A DNA stretch of 44,278 bases, from the NCBI RefSeq assembly GCF_029960785.1, contig NZ_JASBQE010000099.1:1-44278 (forward strand), read 5' to 3'. This document shows positions 36,155 through 43,973 of this stretch, in pieces; within the stretch, counting starts at the first letter, position 1; the number at the start of each line of letters is the position of its first letter. This DNA comes from Polyangium sp. 15x6. GTDB taxonomy: Bacteria > Myxococcota_A > Polyangia > Polyangiales > Polyangiaceae. Position numbers and translations under genes: made by a program. The notes beneath the pieces were generated by a model. That model did no database searches and was not told the origin of the DNA. It was given only the letters and a program-made list of their open reading frames with translations.

Positions 36155-37073
36155 CCGTATATGCCCTCACGGCCGATATGGGAACCCTCCGCGCCGCCCG
36201 GCGTCGCAAGGGGGCTCGACGTCGGGCAGACGGCCGCCCGCGCGTTCGTCGCCTGCTTCCGCCTCGCCGCGCGTGCGCCTCGATGATGCGCCCTTCGCTC
36301 GCGTGCTGGACACCCTCGCGCGTCTCGGTTCCCTCGAGAGCGATCACGCTGCGCCCATTGCGCACGCTCTCGACCGTGCTGGATTGCTCGGCCATGCGCG
36401 CCGCGCGGGGTGGACGGCGCTCCCTGCCTTCGATGTCCTCGCGCGTGCGCTCTCCACGGCCGAGCTCGTCGGCGCTGGGCTCGCGCGTCTCGACGCGGGC
36501 GGCATGCGCCCGCAATGGCCCGCGCATCGTCTCTTGATCCCCTGGACGGCCGAGGCGGGCGCGGAGCACGAGCACGAGCGCACCTTCGCCCGGCGCTCGC
36601 TCCTACCGCCTGACGAACGCTTTCCCGTCACGATATGGCCCCCCGGGCGGCGCGCTCGCGGCCTGCTTCGGATCGGTCCGGCGGAAGCGGCGAGGGATGC
36701 GCGCAAGGTGCTCGTCCCTGATGCCCTGGACGCGCTCGCCTTGCTCGCATACGCCGAGGCGCGCGGGCGGGCGGCCGTCGCCTACGTCGTGCCCTGGCCC
36801 GAATGGCTCCCCCTCGATGGGCTCCCCTTCGCGCCGGGCAAGCGTGTCCAAGTGTCGATCCCGCGCCCTCACGGATACGAGCTCGCGCGGCGCCTCGCGG
36901 CTCGCGGGGTAAAGGTGTACGAGCTCGCGCCGCCCGTAGGCGCGTCGTGGGGGGAGACGTGGGAAGCGTACCGCAGCGGGCACGAGGCCGGACGCGAGGC
37001 CGAAGCGGGCGGCGAGCGCGGCGAGCGCGGCGAGCGCGGCGAGCACGAGGCCGATCCCAGCGCTCGCGCGTGA
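36147..37073 (+). CDS. Primase-like protein with degenerate TOPRIM domain
   Basis: The product is 308 residues from ATG 36147, overlapping the helicase gene by 8 bases. By eye the order matches phage-type primases: an N-terminal helical part with RLLIPWTAEAGAEHEHERTF (cf. R-hhIPh...G), then a TOPRIM-like stretch. There KVLVPDALDALALLAYAEAR stands where VEGxxDALAL is expected, KRVQVSIPRPHGYELARRLA where DxDxAGxxxA is expected, and KVYELAPPVGASWGETWEAY where LPxGxDxxD is expected. The acidic metal ligands are thus replaced, so catalysis by this domain is doubtful. It may be a primase accessory subunit to the VapE helicase. The C-terminus ends in GERGERGEHE from a 9-base tandem repeat (about 37010-37043). 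Confidence 0.65.
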   Translation: MTDRICPHGRYGNPPRRPASQGGSTSGRRPPARSSPASASPRVRLDDAPFARVLDTLARLGSLESDHAAPIAHALDRAGLLGHARRAGWTALPAFDVLARALSTAELVGAGLARLDAGGMRPQWPAHRLLIPWTAEAGAEHEHERTFARRSLLPPDERFPVTIWPPGRRARGLLRIGPAEAARDARKVLVPDALDALALLAYAEARGRAAVAYVVPWPEWLPLDGLPFAPGKRVQVSIPRPHGYELARRLAARGVKVYELAPPVGASWGETWEAYRSGHEAGREAEAGGERGERGERGEHEADPSARA

Positions 37074-37189
37074 CGAATGCAAGGCCGGGCGGGGGCTCGA
37101 TGGGTGGCGCGCCGAGGCCAATGGGGACGAGTACGCCGGCCGTCTGGGTGGCGAACAGACGCGGGCGCTCGGCCGGGAGTGCGCCACGC

Positions 37190-37519
37190 CTACAGATTGT
37201 AGACTTTCTGCATGTATGCTTCGCAGGCGTCCCCTGACCCGGACTTGTAATGTCCAGCCGCCTCGGCGCGCCGCACGAAACGAAGGATGGCCTTTAGCTC
37301 GTACTTTGCAGGGCGGTCCATTGGATTGTCCTGCAAGTAGCAGCCAAGGTTGTGATAAAAGATACTTCCTGGCTCCCCATTAGACGGGCCGTAGGTGGCG
37401 AATGCCAGAGCTTCGTCAGGATCGCTGATGGCGTCGAGTCCACGTTCATAGATCGGCCACGCCCGGCGGTCTGCGAGGTCCTTGTCGGCCTGCTGGTCAT
37501 GTTGATTCTTTGGCGCCAT
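37190..37519 (-). CDS. Small unknown cargo protein
   Basis: I do not recognise this 109-residue protein. It starts MAPKNQHDQQADKDLADRRA. Conserved-looking segments are AWPIYERGLDAISDPDEALA, GSIFYHNLGCYLQDNP and KAILRFVRRAEAAGHYK. There is no signal peptide or membrane span. The gene is less GC-rich than its flanks, lies on the minus strand between plus-strand core genes, and is bounded on both sides by GC-rich mosaic sequence. No strong Shine-Dalgarno is visible before ATG 37519. Confidence 0.65.
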   Translation of the reverse strand: MAPKNQHDQQADKDLADRRAWPIYERGLDAISDPDEALAFATYGPSNGEPGSIFYHNLGCYLQDNPMDRPAKYELKAILRFVRRAEAAGHYKSGSGDACEAYMQKVYNL

Positions 37520-37868
37520 GGGGGCGGATGGTTACATGCGACGCTGGACGTGTCACGTCGAAAGGGCGGGCGTGGCACTGGACTTTCGAGGTCCGGGCTC
37601 GCGGCGTTCGACGCGCGGGCGGACAGACCAACGGGCGCAGCGGACATGGCGCGCGTGGCTCTACGTGCACGCGCTCGCGTCGCTCGTCCCCCTCGCGGCC
37701 GAGCGCTCGATCGCCCGCGGCGGCGCGCAGCGGCCTCTACGTGCCATCGAGGGACCGGACGGGCATCGAGGCGCCTCGGCGCGGCTCGCGCGTCGTGACA
37801 GGCGCACCGGCCGAGGACGGGTAAGGCAGGGCGATCGGCGTGCTGACCCCTCGCATACGCTGCGCTGC
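37520..37868. repeat. Non-coding GC-rich word mosaic, block 3
   Basis: Nothing gene-like is seen. It contains TTTCGAGGTCCGG, CTCGCGGCG and CCCGCGGCGGCGCGCAGCGG words shared with blocks 1 and 4. The stretch separates two minus-strand genes. Confidence 0.55.
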
Positions 37869-38738
37869 CTAGACGTCGCGCGTGTGTGGGTTGAATATCT
37901 TCACATCGCCAGCGCCCACCGCGATCGCACTCACGCGTGGGTCATGCTTTTTCGATTCGTATTTCGCGCGGTATTGTGCCTTGTCAGCGAGATCGCCAAT
38001 GGTTTTGGCGTCCAGGTTGGGATCCGTAGTGCATGCGCTCCCGCACGAGGCCGTGAGGATCAGCTCCTCCCCATCGAGCACAAGGGGATCCTTCGCAAGC
38101 TGCCGCGCGAAATTGTCGAGAAGCTTTGCGGCGGCTGCATCATCTACATTGGGCAGGATGACGACGACTTCATCGCTTCCCTCTCCACGGTACGCTTCGC
38201 CGCGCTCGCCGAACGTCGCAATAACGGCTTCAAGATAAGCCTTAATTGCCCTATTCCCGCCCGCGTGTCTGTGCTTATCGTTGATCGCCTTGAGCCCATT
38301 CATGTCGAGGTACGCGACCGACAAGGGGGTCTCATTGCTCGCGGACAGCAAAGCAATCGCCAGCTCAGTCTCCATGTGCCGCATCGCCACGCATAGCTCC
38401 GTGGGATCTCGGCCGCGGCCAGTGCGGAGTTGTTGCTGAAGCTCGGAAAGGCGCACTCGGCCCTTGTGGGTGATTTTGAGCGTCAAAGGCACGCGCCTGA
38501 TTACTTTCAGCATACTGCGCGAGCGCTCGCTTTCTTGCGTGTCTGTTATCTGATGCGGCATCAAGCGCGTCAAGCGTTCCAGTGCATCGAGGCCGTCATT
38601 ACAATAACCATCAGCAATAAATGACATGATCATTTGCTGGTCCTCGACGCGCTCTGGCGGTGCTACAAATTCGAGCTCACCACGATCCAACCGTGCCAAA
38701 AATTGCATTTCCCTAATCCGCGCGTCCGTCCGGCTCAT
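37869..38738 (-). CDS. GGDEF-domain protein with variant signature (GSDEV)
   Basis: The product is 289 residues from ATG 38738. The N-terminal ~120 residues include a winged-helix-like part (VPLTLKITHKGRVRLSELQQ) and no membrane span or known sensor. Residues about 130-275 are a GGDEF-type palm domain: SVAYLDMNGLKAINDKHRHA (first metal Asp and the usual N-D/GH positions), GGNRAIKAYLEAVIATFGER, then AYRGEGSDEVVVILPNVDD, where GGDEF reads GSDEV. The metal-binding acidic residues appear kept, so nucleotide cyclase or polymerase activity is possible, though the product need not be c-di-GMP. It is lower in GC than the mosaic around it and sits as cargo in the mobile element. Confidence 0.8.
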   Translation of the reverse strand: MSRTDARIREMQFLARLDRGELEFVAPPERVEDQQMIMSFIADGYCNDGLDALERLTRLMPHQITDTQESERSRSMLKVIRRVPLTLKITHKGRVRLSELQQQLRTGRGRDPTELCVAMRHMETELAIALLSASNETPLSVAYLDMNGLKAINDKHRHAGGNRAIKAYLEAVIATFGERGEAYRGEGSDEVVVILPNVDDAAAAKLLDNFARQLAKDPLVLDGEELILTASCGSACTTDPNLDAKTIGDLADKAQYRAKYESKKHDPRVSAIAVGAGDVKIFNPHTRDV

Positions 38739-39210
38739 AATGCCATCGTACCACGTTCGACAAGGGAGCAGGCAAGCAAGAAGCGCTTGTTTTTCGGCGG
38801 CCTTGGGGGCGTGGGAGCCGCTGCGTGTGCTCGATGGCCGGGCGCCCTACATCGGCCGCGTGCTCGTGCTCCTCGCGCGGGGTGCGACGGCCGGCGCTCG
38901 CCGATCGGCTCACGGGCGGCGCTGGGGGGCCGAGGACGCATCGAAGGGGACGGGGGGACCTCGGGCCCGTTGGGAGCTGCTACCGGGCGTCCTCGCGGCG
39001 ATGGGGGCCCGCTGGCGTTCGGCGAGGTCCGCGGGGCGCTGGGGGGACCATGCGCGCGCCGAGGCGCCGCTCGTGCTCCGCGCCGCCGCTGCGCGCACGT
39101 GGGGAGAGCGGCGAGGGGGTGCGGTTGGCAGGGTGCTCGCGGCGCTCGTGCTCGCCCCCCCCTCGATGCTCTCGAGGTCCGGAAACGCGGCGTTTCCCGT
39201 GGCTCCCCCT
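38739..39210. repeat. Non-coding GC-rich word mosaic, block 4
   Basis: No credible gene. The words GCTCGTGCTCCTCG (38869, and again 39530) and GATGCTCTCGAGGTCCG (39165-39181, also 31095-31111) tie it to the other mosaics. It directly abuts the iteron-like region. Confidence 0.6.
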
Positions 39211-39223
39211 GGCCAGTCTTGGG

Positions 39224-39500
39224 AGATTGGCCGCAGATTGGCCAGAGATTGGACACCGCAAAAAGCCTTGCGATCCCGCCTCATCTGCACACGTGTCCAA
39301 TGTGTCCAAGCATAAGCGTACGCGCACACATAGAGAACATGCAGCACCCTTCCGCCGGAAGGGGAGGCGCGCACGCGATACGCGCACGTGTACACGTGGA
39401 AGATGTTGAGCGAACCCCTTGGACAGATTGGCCGATTGGACACTCCGCTGAAACCATTGGGGAATCTCTGGCCAATCTGTTGGCCAACCCTAGGCCAATC
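39224..39500. promoter_or_regulatory. Iteron-like repeats: candidate origin or control region
   Basis: AGATTGGCC-type boxes start at 39224, 39235 and 39246 (exactly 11 bases apart) and at 39425. Inverted GGCCAA(T/C) boxes start at 39470, 39482 and 39493 (12 and 11 apart). TTGGACAC/GTGTCCAA boxes recur around 39249, 39293, 39301 and 39436. Between the clusters lie the 14-base palindrome CACGTGTACACGTG (39385-39398) and a CCCTTCC-GCC-GGAAGGG hairpin near 39348. The stretch is AT-richer than its flanks. Layout suits an origin for the VapE/primase module or multi-operator control of the operon at 39836. Confidence 0.55.
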
Positions 39501-39561
39501 AGAGGTAGCTTACACCCCTCGCGCGGCCGCTCGTGCTCCTCGCACGATGGCCGAGGAGCTT

Positions 39562-39585
39562 TGCACAGTTTGGCGAGGCTGTGCA
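39562..39585. promoter_or_regulatory. Operator-like inverted repeat upstream of MobC-like gene
   Basis: Perfect 7-base arms TGCACAG and CTGTGCA with a 10-base spacer, about 250 bases before the start at 39836. It overlaps a TTGCAC that could act as a -35 box. The gap 39586-39835 has no convincing gene. Confidence 0.4.
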
Positions 39586-39835
39586 TTCTAAACAGTATAG
39601 GGGGATTTTCAGGCACAAGGGAGGCGACTTTCCCGCGAAAGCCCCAACGCGTCGAAATCGTCGGTGACGCTGGGAACACGGCGAATCCTGCGATCTCATG
39701 CGTATCGTGCACGTGAATGTCGCTGCCGGTTCCCCTTGCCGCTCGCGTTTCGTGCACGCTATTCGCGAAAAACGCGCCTCGATGCTCCTCGCTTCTGGCC
39801 ATAATCGCGCCGCGCTGCTATGCTCCGCGTGCACA

Positions 39836-40948
39836 ATGGGCCGCCCCCGACGATGTTTCAGTGAGCCGGCCTCGGAATTCGTGTCCTTTCGGCTCACGCG
39901 GGCCGAGGCCGAGGCGCTACAATCAGCGGCCGAGGAAGCCGGGATCGCGAGGAACGAATACGCCCGGCGCACGATGCTCGGCCATCTGTCCAGCCGAGGC
40001 TACGCGCCGCCCGCGCCGCCTCGCGCCCTTCGCCGCGTCTCTCCCGTCGATGCCGGTCCGCGCGAGCCGCGCGAGCCGATCCCGCTGCGCGCATCCTCCG
40101 CGCCCGCGCTCGCCGAGGCGCCTGCGGGCCGCAACGTCGTGAGCCTCGATGCGCGCCCGCCTCCGCGCTCGCCGAGGCGCCCGTCCTCGGCCGCTGCGCG
40201 CCGCTCGATCGGGACGAGCGCCCCCCTTGCCGCTGCCCTCGCCGATCCGCCTCTCGACGTCGCGCCCGTGCTCGCCGAGGCGCGCCCGCTGCGCCCGTCT
40301 GTCGAGACGAACGGAGCCGCGCCGCCCGCCGCTCCCGTCGATGCCGGTCCGGCCGATCGTCCCCCGTCCGCGCCCGCTGAGGCCGAGGCGCCTCGCCGCG
40401 AGCCGCGCGAGCCGATCGGCGAGCACGAGCGCGGCCTCGAAGATGCTCGCCGCCCGGCATCCTCTCGCGCCGCCGCTGCGCCCGCCGAGGCCGAGGAAGC
40501 TCTCGACGCCCGGCCGGCGCTTCCGACGCTCGCCGCGAGCGCGACGCGCGAGGCTCACGAGGCCGGCCTCGATGTGCCGGCCGAGGCCGATCCGGATCAC
40601 GCTCTCGACGCGCCGCCCGCGTCCGTGCACGAGCTCGCCGAGGTCCCTGCGAACGAGGCGCGCCTCGATGATGCCCCGGAGCTCTCCGAAGCAGGGGCGG
40701 CCGTCCTCGCAGCGGCGCGGTCCCTCGCCGCGCTGGATCCTTCTGCGCCGATCCCCGCGCCCGTGCTCGTCCTCGAGGTCCACGTGGGCGGGATGTCCCT
40801 CGAGGAAGCGCGCGCCGCCGTGCTCGTGCTCGTCACGCGCGGCGAGCTCGCGGCCGAGGCGGGCGACGACGCGAGCGGCCTCGCGCCCGTCGATGCGTCC
40901 GGACGAACGATCACCGCGGTCCGCCTCGCGACCGCATTGGAGGGTTGA
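39836..40948 (+). CDS. MobC-like ribbon-helix-helix protein with long Ala/Pro linker
   Basis: The product is 370 residues from ATG 39836. The N-terminus, EFVSFRLTRAEAEALQSAAE then EAGIARNEYARRTMLGHL, has the strand-helix-helix pattern of MobC-like relaxosome/RHH proteins, starting with the basic MGRPRR. Residues about 55-290 are a low-complexity Ala/Pro/Glu linker with the same DNA words as the intergenic mosaics. A C-terminal ~70-residue domain (VLEVHVGGMSLEEARAAVLV, LVTRGELAAEAG, RTITAVRLATALEG) looks like a small winged helix. It may bind the nearby iteron-like or oriT-like repeats. No relaxase is seen. It is the first gene of a three-gene operon. Confidence 0.65.
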   Translation: MGRPRRCFSEPASEFVSFRLTRAEAEALQSAAEEAGIARNEYARRTMLGHLSSRGYAPPAPPRALRRVSPVDAGPREPREPIPLRASSAPALAEAPAGRNVVSLDARPPPRSPRRPSSAAARRSIGTSAPLAAALADPPLDVAPVLAEARPLRPSVETNGAAPPAAPVDAGPADRPPSAPAEAEAPRREPREPIGEHERGLEDARRPASSRAAAAPAEAEEALDARPALPTLAASATREAHEAGLDVPAEADPDHALDAPPASVHELAEVPANEARLDDAPELSEAGAAVLAAARSLAALDPSAPIPAPVLVLEVHVGGMSLEEARAAVLVLVTRGELAAEAGDDASGLAPVDASGRTITAVRLATALEG

Positions 40949-40950
40949 CC

Positions 40951-41469
40951 GTGCTCCCGAACCTCGCGGCCGAGGTGGCATTTTGGCAAAAGGCATTCGG
41001 CCTCGATGACTGGACGATCGAGGCGCGCCACGTCGAGAATCTTCGCTACCCGTGCAACGACGCGGGCGCGGGATACCCGGCGAAGGGCGAACGCATGGCG
41101 GGATTGTGCGACGCCGATCGCGTTGCGCGGACCGCACGGATCCGGATCTGCACGCCCCGCACGTTTCGCCAGCTACGGCAATGGCCCGAGGCCGTCTGTC
41201 ACGAGGTCATGCACGTCCTCGGCGCGGCGTGCCGCACGCCCGGATGGACCATTCAAAACGAGCATCGGTCGATCAACATCATTGCCCCGATGCTCGTCAA
41301 GGCAAAGCGCAAGGATCCGGCGCTCGCCGCTCGCGCGGCCGAGGCTTTGGCGGAAGCGTACCGCCGCGCCGCCGCTGCGCTCTCTCCGCCCACGATATCG
41401 CCCATCGTCGCGGAAGCCGATCGCGCCGCCGCAATGAGTGTTTCGCCGCCCGCGGGCGGCGCTCGATGA
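40951..41469 (+). CDS. Phage-type HExxH putative zinc metallopeptidase
   Basis: The product is 172 residues. GTG 40951 is chosen because GGAGGG lies 6 bases upstream; a TTG at 40945 would abut it. It starts two bases after the previous stop. FWQKAFGLDDWTIEARHV begins the domain and AVCHEVMHVLGA contains HExxH (residues 84-88). The downstream NEHRSINIIAPMLV offers a Glu as third zinc ligand, as in gluzincin-like phage proteins of similar size. Residues 41-55 contain GYPAKGERMAGLC. The C-terminus is Ala-rich. The substrate is unknown; peptidase activity is inferred from the motif. Confidence 0.7.
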   Translation: MLPNLAAEVAFWQKAFGLDDWTIEARHVENLRYPCNDAGAGYPAKGERMAGLCDADRVARTARIRICTPRTFRQLRQWPEAVCHEVMHVLGAACRTPGWTIQNEHRSINIIAPMLVKAKRKDPALAARAAEALAEAYRRAAAALSPPTISPIVAEADRAAAMSVSPPAGGAR

Positions 41470-41484
41470 AAGGAAGCGTTTCCC

Positions 41485-42828
41485 ATGAAAAACCCTCTCG
41501 GCCGTCTGTTTTCCGCTCTCGGGGGGACCTCCGCGCCCGCGCCCGCTGCGCCCCCGTCTCGCCCGGCATTGCCGCCCGCTCCCCCCTCGCCGCCCTCTGT
41601 CGAGGTCCAGCGCGCCGAGGCGACCGTCCTCGAATGCGAGCGCGCCGAGGCCGAGGCGCGGGCGGCGCTTGCGGCGGCCCGTATGCCCTACGAGGACGCG
41701 CAGCGCGCGCATCAAGCGGCGCTTCGGGCGCTGCACGAGGCCGAGGACGCTGCGGCCTCGGCTCCCGATGACGAGCGCGCGGCATCGACGCTCGCGGCGG
41801 CGCAGCAAGCCGAGGCGCGCGCCGCTGGGATCCTCGCGTCCTTTTCGCGGCGGCATGACGCGGCCGGCGCGTCCCTCGAAAAGGCCCGCGCGGCGCTCGC
41901 GGCGGCGCGCATCCGTCTCGAGGGGGCTCGCGCGGACGCCGATCGGGCCGAGGCCGAGGCGCGCATCGTGCGGGCCGAAGAGGACGCGCAGAAGGCGAGC
42001 GCGGCCTACGTCTCGACGCACCCAGGGCCGAAGCTCGCGGCGATCCTCGACATGTCGCGCAAGGCGTTCGGCGAGGCGCGCGCGCGTGCCGGAACCCTCC
42101 GCGCCGAGGTGTTCGCCGCTCTCGACGCGGCCGAGGCGGGCGATCGGCGAGCGCTCGCGGCGGAGCCGCATCGGGCCGAGCAGATCAAGGCCGAGGCCGA
42201 GGAGCGCCGCGCCGCCGCTCGTGCCGTCCTCGAATCCCTCGCCGATGTCGAGCGCTGGTATTCGCACGCTGCGCCCGCGGTTGCCATGCTTGCGCTCGCG
42301 GGCGAGCTGGAACGCGAGGCGCGCGGGATGCTCGGCGAGCTCGCGGCCGAGGCGCACGAGGCCGGCGTCGATGCGCGCAAGGTGGGGAGCGAATTCGAGC
42401 CGGTGACTCCGAAGCTCGCCGAGGCGGCCGTGATGCTCGGTCGGTTCCTGGGAAGACCCGCCGAGGAGCGGACCGAAGCCGAGCGGCAATCGTACACGAT
42501 CGATATCGCGATCATGCGAGCACTCTCGACGCAATGGAGCCTGTCGGATCGATTGCACGAGGGAAACCACGGGCGGACCTTGACCAGCGAGGAGCGGGCG
42601 CGCTTGCTTCTACGCGATCCGGGCGGGAAGCCCCGGGCGATGCTCCGCGCCGATCATGCGCGCCTCGTGGCGCAGGGCGATCGGACGGCGCTCGAATACG
42701 AGGAGAAGCAGGGGCGAGGGACGGATTCGAGGCTCGCGGCGATGCGGGCCGAGGACGAACGAAACGCGGCCGAGGCGCGCGCCCGCGGGCAAGGTCGGGA
42801 CGGGCGCGGGGTGTTCGTCCCGAATTGA
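41485..42828 (+). CDS. Ala/Glu-rich coiled-coil protein
   Basis: No family is recognised. The product is 447 residues from ATG 41485, with AAGGAAG upstream. A Pro/Ala linker (about 15-40) is followed by about 200 residues of Ala/Glu/Arg heptad-like sequence (ERAEAEARAALAAARMPYED; ASLEKARAALAAARIRLEGA). A more globular helical part (about 250-380: AVAMLALAGELEREARGMLG; QSYTIDIAIMRALSTQWSLS) and a charged tail follow. Composition resembles phage scaffolding or tape-like proteins, or an SMC-like rod, but nothing decides between them. It ends the operon with the MobC-like and HExxH genes. Confidence 0.7.
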   Translation: MKNPLGRLFSALGGTSAPAPAAPPSRPALPPAPPSPPSVEVQRAEATVLECERAEAEARAALAAARMPYEDAQRAHQAALRALHEAEDAAASAPDDERAASTLAAAQQAEARAAGILASFSRRHDAAGASLEKARAALAAARIRLEGARADADRAEAEARIVRAEEDAQKASAAYVSTHPGPKLAAILDMSRKAFGEARARAGTLRAEVFAALDAAEAGDRRALAAEPHRAEQIKAEAEERRAAARAVLESLADVERWYSHAAPAVAMLALAGELEREARGMLGELAAEAHEAGVDARKVGSEFEPVTPKLAEAAVMLGRFLGRPAEERTEAERQSYTIDIAIMRALSTQWSLSDRLHEGNHGRTLTSEERARLLLRDPGGKPRAMLRADHARLVAQGDRTALEYEEKQGRGTDSRLAAMRAEDERNAAEARARGQGRDGRGVFVPN

Positions 42829-42981
42829 GCGCCGCTCCCCTCGCGGTTCCCTTCCGTCTTCCTGGACAATCGGACCCAGCAAGAGGCGACTGTGATCCTG
42901 GCCGCTACGCTTGACGAGTAGCATCGCAAGCGGCGCGCGGCATACTTCGCCAGCGGGAATGCGCGGGCACCGCCCTACGGG

Positions 42982-43938
42982 TCACCCGCTGTGCGCCATT
43001 CGCTTGACTTCATCAGCGAACGTCGAAGCCCTTCTGCGTCCGGTTGCCGCATCAATCAGGATAAATTGATTCGTAAAATGAGGGTAGTCAGAGCGATGTT
43101 CCGTGACGGGGATCATAGCATCGAACACACCAAGGATTCGCACATATACGCTAACGGCGTTCTGTGAAGCAAGCCCGACTCCGATAAGGGAATCCGGCTC
43201 ATTCTTCCAGAACGGCAACGACCAGTGCTCCGAACCAAACGAAATCTGGCCACGAATGGCGTACTTGCGCGCGATTTCATAAGGCATGTGAGCATCCCGC
43301 ATACAATTGCGAATGTCCGGCGCGGCCGGGTCGTCCAGGTATCGATCGCCGAGCCACAGATGTGCGAGTTCGTAAACGATCTTCAGTATCCCTCGTCGAT
43401 AGTGGGTAACATCGAGCGACAAGGGCACATTAATTGTAGGGTTCTCTGTACAGGTGACCCGTGATGCAATCCGCGCGATTTCGTCTTCGTTCAGCGGTGG
43501 TGCACCTTCGCGGGCAAGGCTCTTATTTATGATATCGCCGAGTCTGTTGGCGTCGCGTGCGTCGACGCAAAAATGCAGCTCCGCCCCCTCGCCGTTGTCG
43601 ACCTTTTTAATGCTGGGTATCGTGTAGATATACGGCTTCCCGCCGCTTCGTTGTTCGATTCTAACTTTGACGTCCGGGTCATCGTGTAGCGTGCCTCGCT
43701 CCAGTGGATTAGGCAGATAACCTCCCTTCCCCGAGAGGCCGAGACGGTTACGAACAAGCCCGATGAGCGGGTGATTCGTTAATGGCGCGTCCGCGACTTG
43801 GCCTAGAACATCGTTACAAGGCTTGCACACTCTATTCGTCGTCAGTGTTCCTCCAACGGCTTCGGGAAAAATGTGCTCTTTGGAGAGTTTCTTAGGGGGA
43901 TTGTCGGCTAGACAAATGATGCACTTCATCGTTCTCAT
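42982..43938 (-). CDS. HNH endonuclease-type cargo protein (HNH_5-like)
   Basis: The product is 318 residues from ATG 43938; a second ATG at 43929 is possible. The N-terminal zinc/HNH part reads MKCIICLADNPPKKLSKEHI, then FPEAVGGTLTTNRVCKPCND, with paired CxxC knuckles and the SKEHIFPEAVGG core seen in HNH_5-type nucleases of defence and mobile loci. The remaining ~260 residues are a distinct domain (RGILKIVYELAHLWLGDRYL; HFTNQFILIDAATGRRR) that I cannot assign, perhaps for target recognition. It is clearly lower in GC than flanking DNA. It lies on the minus strand facing the coiled-coil gene, with a tandem-repeat block upstream. A restriction-like or anti-phage role is inference. Confidence 0.75.
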   Translation of the reverse strand: MRTMKCIICLADNPPKKLSKEHIFPEAVGGTLTTNRVCKPCNDVLGQVADAPLTNHPLIGLVRNRLGLSGKGGYLPNPLERGTLHDDPDVKVRIEQRSGGKPYIYTIPSIKKVDNGEGAELHFCVDARDANRLGDIINKSLAREGAPPLNEDEIARIASRVTCTENPTINVPLSLDVTHYRRGILKIVYELAHLWLGDRYLDDPAAPDIRNCMRDAHMPYEIARKYAIRGQISFGSEHWSLPFWKNEPDSLIGVGLASQNAVSVYVRILGVFDAMIPVTEHRSDYPHFTNQFILIDAATGRRRASTFADEVKRMAHSG

Positions 43939-43973
43939 TCGGCGTCAGATGGCCGTCGACCTAGCCTAGCATG

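Noticed and set aside
38634-39716. A 360-codon plus-strand open frame
   Set aside because: Runs through mosaic repeats and the iteron-like region; antisense to the start of the GGDEF gene. No domain or good start.
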